The notes under the pieces are model-generated. The model had not been told where the DNA came from. It did not search any database and saw nothing but the letters and a program-made list of their open reading frames with translations. Source: JBBAEA01 sp041656175 (GTDB taxonomy: Bacteria; Myxococcota_A; Bradymonadia; UBA4248). Taken from it: a stretch of 21,557 nucleotides of DNA. The stretch is from assembly GCA_041656175.1 (NCBI GenBank), contig JBBAEA010000052.1, forward strand, positions 1 through 21,557, in the 5' to 3' direction. Both the position numbers and the translations under genes were made by a program. This document shows positions 1 through 6,495 of the stretch, piece by piece; positions within the stretch are counted from its first letter, which is position 1, and each line of letters begins with the position of its first letter.

Positions 1-1
1 T

Positions 2-160
2 GCCGAAGCGCTCATTGCCACGGCTATTGGGCTTTTGGCGGCGATTCCATCGGTTATGGCGTACAACTATTTTGGGCAAAAATTGAAGGTGCTCTCAGCG
101 GATATGGAGAGCTTTTCTAACGATTTTCTCAATATAGTGAAGCGAAACTTCTTTAAGTAG
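2..160 (+). CDS. exbB: ExbB/TolQ-family proton channel subunit, C-terminal fragment
   Basis: The gene runs in from the left edge; only its last 52 codons and a TAG stop are visible. The visible peptide opens with AEALIATAIGLLAAIPSVMA, the last conserved transmembrane block of ExbB/TolQ/MotA-type proteins. A basic, cytoplasmic-looking tail ending in VKRNFFK follows. In this family the protein forms a pentameric inner-membrane channel with ExbD/TolR and uses proton-motive force to drive a TonB- or TolA-like partner. The exbD-like gene starts 9 bp after the stop, so the two are almost certainly co-transcribed. ExbB cannot be told from TolQ in this fragment. The N-terminus and start lie outside the window. 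Confidence 0.85.
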   Translation, partial: AEALIATAIGLLAAIPSVMAYNYFGQKLKVLSADMESFSNDFLNIVKRNFFK

Positions 161-169
161 GCGGTTAGG

Positions 170-715
170 ATGGCGCTCGGGAAACTCAGTGATATCAACG
201 TAACGCCGCTTGTCGATGTGTTGCTCGTGCTGCTGATTATCTTTATGGTAACCACAGCCATTGCAGAGCAAAATAAGGCAAAGCGACAGCAGCAGGACTC
301 CGTCCAAGAGAAGACGCAGTCTTTGGTATCGCTGAACCTTCCAGTTACACCTGACAATCCCTATCTCGCTGATCCCGAAACATCGAAGTTGGTTGTTGTT
401 ATCGATAAACGACTGCGGATTTTTGTAGTCCGTGGTTTGTCGAATGCGGCTGGGCAAGAGCCAATTGCAGACTGCTCCTCGATGGTAGGGGCAAAATCTG
501 CTAGTGCATGGCAAGCTTGCTTTGATCGGATCAAGGACACACTCAAGAATAATCAGCGTTTGCTCAAAGAAGGCCTCTATTTGCAAGCCGATGCCGATGT
601 GCCTTATGGTTTTGTTTCGGGGGTTATGCAAGAACTTCGACGTGTTGGCTTGGAATCTGTTGATATCGTTACAGATCCCGCATTTCGTAATGCTTTGGCG
701 GCAGAGCGAAATTAG
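170..715 (+). CDS. exbD: ExbD/TolR-family biopolymer transport protein
   Basis: The product is 181 residues, somewhat longer than typical ExbD/TolR (about 140). Residues 7-13 read SDINVTP, followed by LVDVLLVLLIIFMVTT, a textbook ExbD signature. Asp16 sits at the start of the single membrane helix (about 14-31) and matches the essential proton-path aspartate. The rest is a periplasmic domain, with a charged linker at about 33-50 and a C-terminal domain ending in a strand such as GLESVDIVTDP. With the upstream ExbB-like protein it would form the proton-driven motor for an outer-membrane system. The ATG follows the previous stop by 9 bp, with only a weak AGG-containing ribosome site, which suggests translational coupling. 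TolR is the alternative assignment. Confidence 0.9.
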   Translation: MALGKLSDINVTPLVDVLLVLLIIFMVTTAIAEQNKAKRQQQDSVQEKTQSLVSLNLPVTPDNPYLADPETSKLVVVIDKRLRIFVVRGLSNAAGQEPIADCSSMVGAKSASAWQACFDRIKDTLKNNQRLLKEGLYLQADADVPYGFVSGVMQELRRVGLESVDIVTDPAFRNALAAERN

Positions 716-792
716 GCTATATTTTCACAGTTATCGCCATCATGTTTTCGTGGTTTTGCTGCTAATTCTAGCAATTTAACAAAATCACGCGA

Positions 793-810
793 TTAATTTT
801 AGGAAATTAA
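793..810. promoter_or_regulatory. AT-rich dyad between exbD and the tonB-like gene
   Basis: In the 132-bp gap between the two genes, TTAATTT (793-799) and AAATTAA (804-810) form a perfect 7-bp inverted repeat with a 4-nt TAGG spacer, followed by a T-rich stretch. It could be an operator for the downstream gene or a weak terminator/attenuator after exbD. A TATATT (831-836) lies downstream, but it is very close to the start codon and I see no convincing -35 box. GAGG at 837-840 is the likely ribosome site for the ATG at 848. The function is unassigned. Confidence 0.25.
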
Positions 811-847
811 ATTTTATTGCGTTTTACTATTATATTGAGGTCTTCTC

Positions 848-1798
848 ATGGCTAAGCGTAGTTCGACAGCAGCACAACTAGCTAGTTTTGGTATAACGCT
901 AGCAATACACGGCTTGATCGTGGGGCTAGTCGTCTTGACCTCGTCTTCGGCGCCGCAAGAATTAATCCTCGAAACACCTCAGCAAAGCCTGCATTGCCGC
1001 TACATCGAAGCTGGGCGCATTTTTCAAGTCCAAGTAAACGCCAGCAACTGGCAAGAGGCCGAAGAGCGTGTCTGCGGTGGGGCATTTCGCGATGTCCGCC
1101 TCTCGCCGTTGCTGCTTGAGGGTCTAACTATGATACTGGTTGATGCCAGCCAAAACCCCGTCGTTGCTGCACAACGCGAGAGCTGCTCTTGCTCGGAGGA
1201 AGAAAATCTACCCATATTGCAGGACGTCGGCATAGTCGAGGCTCCGCGGCTAGGCGCCGAAGTGCGTAGAACCGCGCTACCGCGCATTATTAATGTACCT
1301 GAGCAAACGCGCGAAAACGTGATTAGCACCACAAAAACTGAGGCTAAAGCCTCCGACAAAAAAGTTAAAACCAACGCCCCCAAAATCGACGATTTACTCG
1401 CCATTGCCAGTGATTTCGATCCAGCGCGCCCTATTAGCGACGTAGACCCTGGCGGCTCTGCGGATGGCTCGCGCCACTCCAAATCGGCTACGGGCAAAGG
1501 CGATCCCTACCTACAAAAAGTAAAGGCAAAGCTCGATAACACGATGAATGCACCAGCTTCTATCCAGAAAAGCGAATTAAATTCGCTAAAGGCGCGCATT
1601 CGCATCAAAATCGGAGACAACGGCTCAGTTTGGGGCTGGGAGTTCGAGCGTAAAAGCGGTAATGCTGCCTTTGATCGCATGATCGAAACGACGATCAAAC
1701 GCTTCATGCTGGGTGGCGATATGCGCTTTGCAGCCCCACCCGAATTGTGGCGCTTAAAGAATATCCCTATCATAATAGATGGCAGCGACGTAAGATAG
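848..1798 (+). CDS. TonB/TolA-like energy-transducing periplasmic protein
   Basis: The product is 316 residues with one N-terminal membrane anchor (about 12-31, GITLAIHGLIVGLVVL). A T-x3-H (Thr17, His21) recalls the S-x3-H helix motif of TonB. A long variable periplasmic region follows, with a Cys pair in SCSCSEEE near residue 113 and a low-complexity linker (about 165-220). The C-terminal ~95 residues have the TonB/TolA C-terminal pattern: a strand with GDNGSVWGWEFERKSGN, then AFDRMIETTIKRF and an aromatic/proline APPELW turn. Residues just before the stop are typical of proteins that bind outer-membrane partners. It follows exbB-exbD and probably completes that energiser. GAGG lies about 7 nt before the ATG. 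The 132-bp gap means it could have its own promoter. The client transporter is not in the window. Confidence 0.75.
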   Translation: MAKRSSTAAQLASFGITLAIHGLIVGLVVLTSSSAPQELILETPQQSLHCRYIEAGRIFQVQVNASNWQEAEERVCGGAFRDVRLSPLLLEGLTMILVDASQNPVVAAQRESCSCSEEENLPILQDVGIVEAPRLGAEVRRTALPRIINVPEQTRENVISTTKTEAKASDKKVKTNAPKIDDLLAIASDFDPARPISDVDPGGSADGSRHSKSATGKGDPYLQKVKAKLDNTMNAPASIQKSELNSLKARIRIKIGDNGSVWGWEFERKSGNAAFDRMIETTIKRFMLGGDMRFAAPPELWRLKNIPIIIDGSDVR

Positions 1799-1813
1799 TT
1801 TAGGGGTGAGGGG

Positions 1814-1828
1814 GCGCGCAAAGCGCGC
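1814..1828. terminator. GC-rich hairpin after the tonB-like gene
   Basis: GCGCGC, AAA and GCGCGC form a compact 6-bp hairpin 16 bp after the stop of the TonB-like gene. No T-tract follows, so this is at best a stalling hairpin or an mRNA 3'-end protector, not a canonical intrinsic terminator. It sits between converging reading directions: the + strand tonB-like gene and the - strand pseudogene fragment. Confidence 0.3.
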
Positions 1829-1847
1829 AGTGCTGTTGGTGCGACAT

Positions 1848-2053
1848 TTACGGCACGGCGATTTGGAGTATCGCGTTCTTGCAGATACTTGGAATAATAA
1901 CGGCGCGTTCGTTTGCTGCTGCAACCATATTGGGATGTACGATGTATTTGGCGGCGAGCCGAAATACGACGCCACTGGCCTCGAAGGCTTGGGCGTCGTA
2001 GATCGTTGTAATATGGTCTTTTTCATCGATTTTCCCGACTTTGACGGTAGAAA
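1848..2053 (-). pseudogene. Truncated duplicate of the 3' end of the large lipoprotein gene
   Basis: Read on the minus strand, this stretch encodes a tail beginning KIDEKDHITTIYDAQAFEAS and ending KNAILQIAVP followed by TAA. The last 60 codons match the C-terminus of the large beta-propeller lipoprotein gene (3250-6276) at 52 of 60 residues by my count, with the same stop position. Upstream of this block (towards higher coordinates) the match is lost. About ten bases further on a MITE-like element begins, and the frame reaches a stop at about 2069. No start codon or N-terminus remains. It is therefore a remnant of a second, paralogous lipoprotein gene or of a partial duplication. Most differences are conservative (K/R, L/I, S/A), which suggests the copy was once under selection or was recently converted. 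Confidence 0.8.
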
Positions 2054-2384
2054 TCGAATAGAGAGAGCTTTACACGATTGCGGAGGGTCTTTCTTTCTTG
2101 TGCAACAAGAAAGACCCCTCACCCTCCAAAGAAAGAAGGCGTTCTTTAAGGCTTTTAAGAATAAACTGCCTTTCCATCTTCTATTTGACTTATTTTATTC
2201 GCATTATGAGCTTTTACTTCTCTACAAAAAGTCTCATTATTGTCAATAATTGCATCGTTTTGTAAAATTAAACTCACAGTTTTGAAACGTGCAAAGGTAT
2301 CGTAAAGTTAAAAATGTGTAGTGCCCACGGGATTTTCTAAAACCTTGTAGATACTTAATTTGCGCGTTTCTACCGTCAAAGTCG
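2036..2384. repeat. 18-bp perfect inverted repeat around MITE copy 1
   Basis: CGACTTTGACGGTAGAAA at 2036-2053 has its exact reverse complement at 2367-2384. The two arms enclose the whole MITE-like copy and about 65 bp of additional DNA. The left arm is also the last part of the lipoprotein pseudogene. The arrangement could mark an inversion or duplication when the element inserted, or the ends of an older element. Confidence 0.6.
2063..2301 (-). mobile_element. MITE-like element, copy 1 (inverted orientation)
   Basis: On the minus strand this 239-bp stretch lines up along its length with the copies at 17670-17914 and 21301-21540. Shared landmarks, in order: a CTTTGCACG end, TTTAATTTTACAAA, AATGAGAC followed by TTTGTAGAGAA, GAATAAAATAA or TAATAAAATAA, CTTTCTTTGG, a strong hairpin, then the other end with TGTAAAGCTCTC. 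The ends are CGTGCAAAGGTATC (2288-2301) and GAGAGCTTTACACG (2063-2076), a slightly decayed terminal inverted repeat. The internal hairpin is GGGTCTTTC (2085-2093) against GAAAGACCC (2109-2117). This differs from the hairpin of the other copies but is equally paired. It has no coding capacity and looks like the oldest of the three copies. Confidence 0.7.
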
Positions 2385-2495
2385 TGGAAAGACGGTTTTT
2401 TTCCAAATGTACCTAAAAAGAGTTTCTTTTTGAAGGGAGGACGGCCACTCAATGAATGGGTGGCTTCCTAGCCGTTCCTAAAAAATTTTGGCTGA

Positions 2496-2912
2496 TTAAG
2501 GATCCACTTCAACGATATCTGCCAGTTCTATGGTGGCTACATCACTGCGCTCCAAGATTTTAAGGGCGGACTCTAAATCAAGCGAACAGACAAAAGCCGC
2601 CGTGCTATAACTCTCAATGTATTGGCCTCCTAAAAGACTACATTCCTTGGTAGGACATACTTGGCTCTCAGCAATACAAAGCATACGCTCTCGCATAACT
2701 TTACGCAGATCCTCAAGTTCAACATTACACCGTGGATCGTCCTGACATGGATAAGGATGCGAATCAATGCAACTACGATCTGTCAGTGAAAATATAAATG
2801 CTGCGTTCGTTTTTTGATTTCGTGCAAGGGCTAATTCGTAGTTTTCACGTAGTTTGTTGAGACTATTCTCGTCTAACTTGTTTTTTTTGTCGCTCTGGCT
2901 CAGAACAGTCAT
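2496..2912 (-). CDS. Downstream half of a frameshifted small lipoprotein gene
   Basis: This 138-codon minus-strand frame is unlikely to be a gene of its own. Its first ATG lies inside the upstream lipoprotein frame and has no clear ribosome site. It continues naturally from that frame if one base of the A8 run (on the minus strand, around 2881-2888) is removed. The joined protein would be about 190 residues: signal peptide with lipobox, short linker, then a Cys-rich domain. Visible Cys residues include those in RSCIDSHPYPCQDDPRC, MLCIAES and VCPTKECS, suggesting disulfides in a periplasmic or surface domain. The C-terminus alternates strand-like and helical segments ending in ELADIVEVDP. I do not recognise a family. 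Confidence 0.6.
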   Translation of the reverse strand: MTVLSQSDKKNKLDENSLNKLRENYELALARNQKTNAAFIFSLTDRSCIDSHPYPCQDDPRCNVELEDLRKVMRERMLCIAESQVCPTKECSLLGGQYIESYSTAAFVCSLDLESALKILERSDVATIELADIVEVDP

Positions 2913-3057
2913 AGTGTTTTGCTAGCTTAAAGCTAAAACTCTGCGCGTTTTCACTCTCTAGAATGATACCACTCTCTCGCCCCAGACTATTCTCTTCTGT
3001 CGATACCGAACAAGAAAGCAGCATAAGGGAAAAACCTATGAATACTAAATATCTCAT
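2863..3057 (-). CDS. Upstream half of a frameshifted gene: lipoprotein signal peptide
   Basis: This 64-codon minus-strand frame starts MRYLVFIGFSLMLLSCSVST: basic N-terminus, hydrophobic core and the lipobox LLSC, with Cys16 as the lipidated residue. GAAGGAG sits about 8 nt before the ATG, the best ribosome site in this part of the window, so the start is sound. After a short Ser/Glu-rich linker the frame passes through eight consecutive A and stops 15 nt later with VRRE. The 2496-2912 frame overlaps it and carries a larger Cys-rich domain. The two halves most likely were, or still are, one gene. The shift needed is +1 (or loss of one A). A classical -1 slip would hit a TAG at once. Confidence 0.65.
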   Translation of the reverse strand: MRYLVFIGFSLMLLSCSVSTEENSLGRESGIILESENAQSFSFKLAKHYDCSEPERQKKQVRRE

Positions 3058-3080
3058 ACTTAAACTCCTTCAGTTACGTC

Positions 3081-3107
3081 ACTATAAAAAATCTTAGATC
3101 AAGACAA
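3081..3107 (-). promoter_or_regulatory. Possible promoter of the small lipoprotein gene
   Basis: On the minus strand TTGTCT (3102-3107) and TATAGT (3081-3086) resemble -35 and -10 boxes upstream of the ATG at 3057. The spacer is 15 bp, shorter than the usual 16-18, so this is tentative. The rest of the 3058-3249 gap is AT-rich and shows nothing else I can name. Confidence 0.3.
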
Positions 3108-3249
3108 ATATGCAAATATAAATTACCTTAAGCTGATTGTTATCTTTAGCTAAAATCCCTTAATTTAACCTTTTCATCAGGGGGGCATCCAAGATTCTAC
3201 GCTCTTAGCTTTTGCAGAACGAGACGAAGAGCGCCCCACAAAAGCTCGT

Positions 3250-6200
3250 TTAAGGCACGGCGATTTGGAGTATCGCGTTCTTCCAAAAGCTTGGAATGAG
3301 GACGGCTCGCCCGTTTGCAGCTGAAACCATATTGGGATGCACAATATATTTTGCCGCGAGTTTAAAGACGACGCCACTAGCCTCGAAGGCTTGAGCGTCG
3401 TAGATCGTTGTAATTCGGTGTTTTTCGTCGATTTTGAATAAGCCAGCATCGCTCCAAACGACGAGCTTTTCGCCCACGAATGTGGCACTACGCGTCTTAG
3501 CAAAGCGTTCATCGCTCATCGCGAGCTGTTTCGCTAAATCGTTAAATTCCGCCTTTAAATAATATACTTTTCCGCTACCAACGAGTGCGATTTTTTTCTT
3601 CTTCGACACAGCGAGTTGGAGTTCTTCGTTGTTGATCGCGGGGTCGAGGGCGAGAAGCTGGACGTGAGCTTGAGGGCTAAGATCAAAGTTTTCATCGGCG
3701 TCAATGCGCCAAAGTGCGGAGCTGTCCTGCATAAGTAAGTATAGGTTTCGCTCTTCGTCCAACGCTATGGCTTTAGGTTTTTTGCCAGGAACAAATTTGT
3801 CTAAGCTTGTTTGTTTTGGGAGAGCATTACCGCTGCCCATGACGTAATTGGCTTCAGATTCTCCGATTTTCCATAGAAACATTTCGTTATTGCTGGAGAA
3901 CGCTGCATAAAGTTTATCGTAGATGAGATTAAGCGCTACGCTTTTATCGGGTGGCATGGTGCTGATCTGCTGGCTCATGTTTGGCGATTTTGAGATAGGG
4001 TATAAAGTCATTTTTTCGGATTTTTGCACCGCCAAGGCGGCGGTTGCGTTGGGAAGATTGAGTGCAGAACTGGCGAGTTCAACGGCGTCCCAAGCGCTGA
4101 TTTGCGTATTGATGTTAATCCAAGTCGATGACACTGCGATATCGGCAACGAAAACCGTATGACTACTACAAGCGTAAAGTTCTTCCTCGACTTGAGCGAT
4201 ATGGAGTTCTTCTTCTTTTTCTATCTTGAGTACGGCGAAGCTTTCGACTTGGCCTGCGGGCGCTTTAGAGCAAGGTTCTCGCGTTGGCTGCCAAAGATCT
4301 TCCTTTGTTGCTCTCCAAAACGTGTAGTGCCCCAAATCGTTGGGAACGGCAGCGTATAGGGCGTTATCGTTGAGGAAGAGCCGAGTATTTTTGCTTATCT
4401 TGCTCTCGCGCAGCGGCGTTGCAGCATCAATTTTCGCGTCGCCGCCACCAGCAAGAATGACATAACGACGCGAGGATAGTGTTTTCCCGAGGAAGCTAAG
4501 CTCAGTTTGAGCGACGTTTCCGATAAGTATGAGCGTGTGATCCGCAGCATCGCTAACGATGGCGGCACGTAGATCGCCGTGTCCCTCTATGGAGTCTACA
4601 GCGCGCATATCGAGCGAGGTCGATAAACACGTCGAGTTGGTGGCGGATTGCGGAATACAAAAACCGTACTGCGGATCATTTTCGATCGTCACCATATTAT
4701 CATCTAAACTCCACACGATACTTCGCAGTTTGTTTGAAAAATGAAGTAGAAAGGCGTTTTTTGTTCGATGAATTTTGTACTCTTCCTTCTCGGGAAATTT
4801 GATAATGGAAGCCATGTTGGGTACCCCCATGTAATCGTTGGCTTTGAGGAACAGTCTCATTTGCTTGACAGAAGCTTCATCTCCGTCCCCGAAATAGAGG
4901 CGATATAGTGTGCTATGTTCGACGGCGTAAAACAGTTGTTCAAAATCAGAAACCATCAATGAGAGCGCGCTACCATCTGATAGTTTCCAAATCGGTGAAA
5001 CATGCCAACTATCATTGCTTTGTAGCAGCTGCGAAACACGCGAGAGCAAAGGTTCGTGTACTAGCAAAAGTATGCCACCGTAAAGCACGACCACAGACTG
5101 CGGGCCGAGTAAGGCGTTTAGCCTGTACGGGTTATTGGCGTTTTCATCGCCAATTTCCTTGCGCTCATCGCTATGTTCGGGGCCATAAAGTGTATGAACT
5201 TCGTTAGTGCTTCGGCTCCAGCGCGCAAGCCTACCAACCGTTGAGTCACTCAAAACAATGCTATTGTGGTCTTGCACTGCGATCGCTTGGACTTGGCTGA
5301 ATAACACATGTTCCTCCACAAGGCCTCTCCCAATGCCTGTCTCGGCGTTGAGCACTTCAATCGTTAGCTCTAGCAAACTTATTCGCATGCCGCCGTAGGG
5401 TAAAAAAACGCTATTCCCGATTCTAACGAGATTGATATTCAGCGGAATATAGCGCCCAGAGAACTCTTCAAATGCGATATTACTTCCAACGTTTACACCG
5501 TCGCCTAAAAATCGCAGTATTTTTCCAGCTTTAAGATAAGTGATGGCGTTGTATTCCCCAAAGAGTATCCCGCCATCCCATTCTATAATGGATGTCCATG
5601 CAGCAAAATCGAATTTGTAGTGATTAGCGTTTCCATGATTAAATCGCTCCCCATCGACGTTACCCGCGAGTTTTATAAGTTTTTGGGCTTGGAAGGCATG
5701 GAGCCCTTCATCGGGAAGTTCAGTTTTGTAGATCGCGTCGGGAAAGGCAAAGTACAGCGCACCTTCCACAAATCCCATGCCACAAAGTTCCGAGAAATCG
5801 AGCATCGCTAGGGCTAAGCCGTCACTAGGTTTTTGACCCTTATGAGCAGGCTCCGCTCCCATAAAATACACTCCCTGCGTTCGCAAATCGATCATTGCGG
5901 GGCGTCTGTGTGGGGTGGCAAGTATGACGATGTCGGCGGCAATCTCTTCGAGATAATATGCCCATGCTGCGCTAAAACTGAGCGCTTCACCCATTTCGTG
6001 TTCATAGGCAGATAGCTCTACGAGGCTTCGCGCGGTTTTGCTTTTTTGCTCGAATAATCGTATACTTCGTGTGGCTGCATCGGCGTAAACGATATCACCG
6101 TTTGCGCGCACAAACAAAGCGCTTGGTTTCCATGGCGCTTGGATGCGGTCTTCGGCGCCAACTTGGCTATACAGAATGACGCTGTCATTGCCAGAGACAT

Positions 6201-6276
6201 AATCTGGGTAATCGCCTCTGCAGGAGAGCAGCGTCAAGCAAGATATTAATACGGTTAAAATGAGTATTTTCTGCAT
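3250..6276 (-). CDS. Large beta-propeller (NHL-like) lipoprotein
   Basis: I place the start at the ATG ending at 6276, giving 1008 residues. The frame is open for 19 more codons upstream, but from this ATG it reads MQKILILTVLISCLTLLSCRG, a clean lipoprotein signal with LLSC. The mature protein is full of short beta-strand units. Examples are VRANGDIVYADAATRSIRLF, HNSIVLSDSTVGRLARWSRS, KAIALDEERNLYLL followed by SALWRID, and KLVVWSDAGLFKIDE. This G/D-x-(I/L)-Y/V-x-A-D repeat rhythm is that of NHL/SMP-30-type propellers; two propellers would fit the length. It probably sits on the outer membrane or in the periplasm and binds partners rather than catalysing. Its 3' end exists again as a fragment at 1848-2053, so the genome has, or had, paralogues. 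The substrate is unknown. Confidence 0.7.
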   Translation of the reverse strand: MQKILILTVLISCLTLLSCRGDYPDYVSGNDSVILYSQVGAEDRIQAPWKPSALFVRANGDIVYADAATRSIRLFEQKSKTARSLVELSAYEHEMGEALSFSAAWAYYLEEIAADIVILATPHRRPAMIDLRTQGVYFMGAEPAHKGQKPSDGLALAMLDFSELCGMGFVEGALYFAFPDAIYKTELPDEGLHAFQAQKLIKLAGNVDGERFNHGNANHYKFDFAAWTSIIEWDGGILFGEYNAITYLKAGKILRFLGDGVNVGSNIAFEEFSGRYIPLNINLVRIGNSVFLPYGGMRISLLELTIEVLNAETGIGRGLVEEHVLFSQVQAIAVQDHNSIVLSDSTVGRLARWSRSTNEVHTLYGPEHSDERKEIGDENANNPYRLNALLGPQSVVVLYGGILLLVHEPLLSRVSQLLQSNDSWHVSPIWKLSDGSALSLMVSDFEQLFYAVEHSTLYRLYFGDGDEASVKQMRLFLKANDYMGVPNMASIIKFPEKEEYKIHRTKNAFLLHFSNKLRSIVWSLDDNMVTIENDPQYGFCIPQSATNSTCLSTSLDMRAVDSIEGHGDLRAAIVSDAADHTLILIGNVAQTELSFLGKTLSSRRYVILAGGGDAKIDAATPLRESKISKNTRLFLNDNALYAAVPNDLGHYTFWRATKEDLWQPTREPCSKAPAGQVESFAVLKIEKEEELHIAQVEEELYACSSHTVFVADIAVSSTWININTQISAWDAVELASSALNLPNATAALAVQKSEKMTLYPISKSPNMSQQISTMPPDKSVALNLIYDKLYAAFSSNNEMFLWKIGESEANYVMGSGNALPKQTSLDKFVPGKKPKAIALDEERNLYLLMQDSSALWRIDADENFDLSPQAHVQLLALDPAINNEELQLAVSKKKKIALVGSGKVYYLKAEFNDLAKQLAMSDERFAKTRSATFVGEKLVVWSDAGLFKIDEKHRITTIYDAQAFEASGVVFKLAAKYIVHPNMVSAANGRAVLIPSFWKNAILQIAVP

Positions 6277-6333
6277 TTTATAAGTTCTTTTTAGCGGGCT
6301 TGCGCATAAGCTTAGGTTTAAGCAAAAACTCAA

Positions 6334-6495
6334 CTTTGCTTATTCATACTAAACTTATAGAGCAATCCAGCTAAATTCAAGATGCATGTATAGATGCTTC
6401 GCAGAATCTTGCACGAAAACTAGCAGTATTTATTTGCAAGCCAATAGACAATGCGTTAGGAATTACGCGGGGGGGGGAGAAGCATAGGAGTGTAG
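6334..6495. promoter_or_regulatory. Divergent intergenic region with a G9 tract
   Basis: This 160-bp region separates two divergent genes, so promoters for both must lie here or within the gene ends. A run of nine G (6469-6477) lies directly upstream of the ribosome site AGGAG (about 6487-6491) of the parE-like gene. I find no convincing -35/-10 pair. The T- and A-rich stretch at 6330-6360 could serve the minus-strand lipoprotein gene. Confidence 0.35.

Noticed and set aside
1806..2249. Plus-strand 147-codon frame
   Set aside because: It runs antisense through the lipoprotein pseudogene and into MITE copy 1; there is no ribosome site or protein-like composition.
4908..5398. Plus-strand frames inside the large lipoprotein gene
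   Set aside because: They are antisense shadows of a long, well-supported minus-strand gene.
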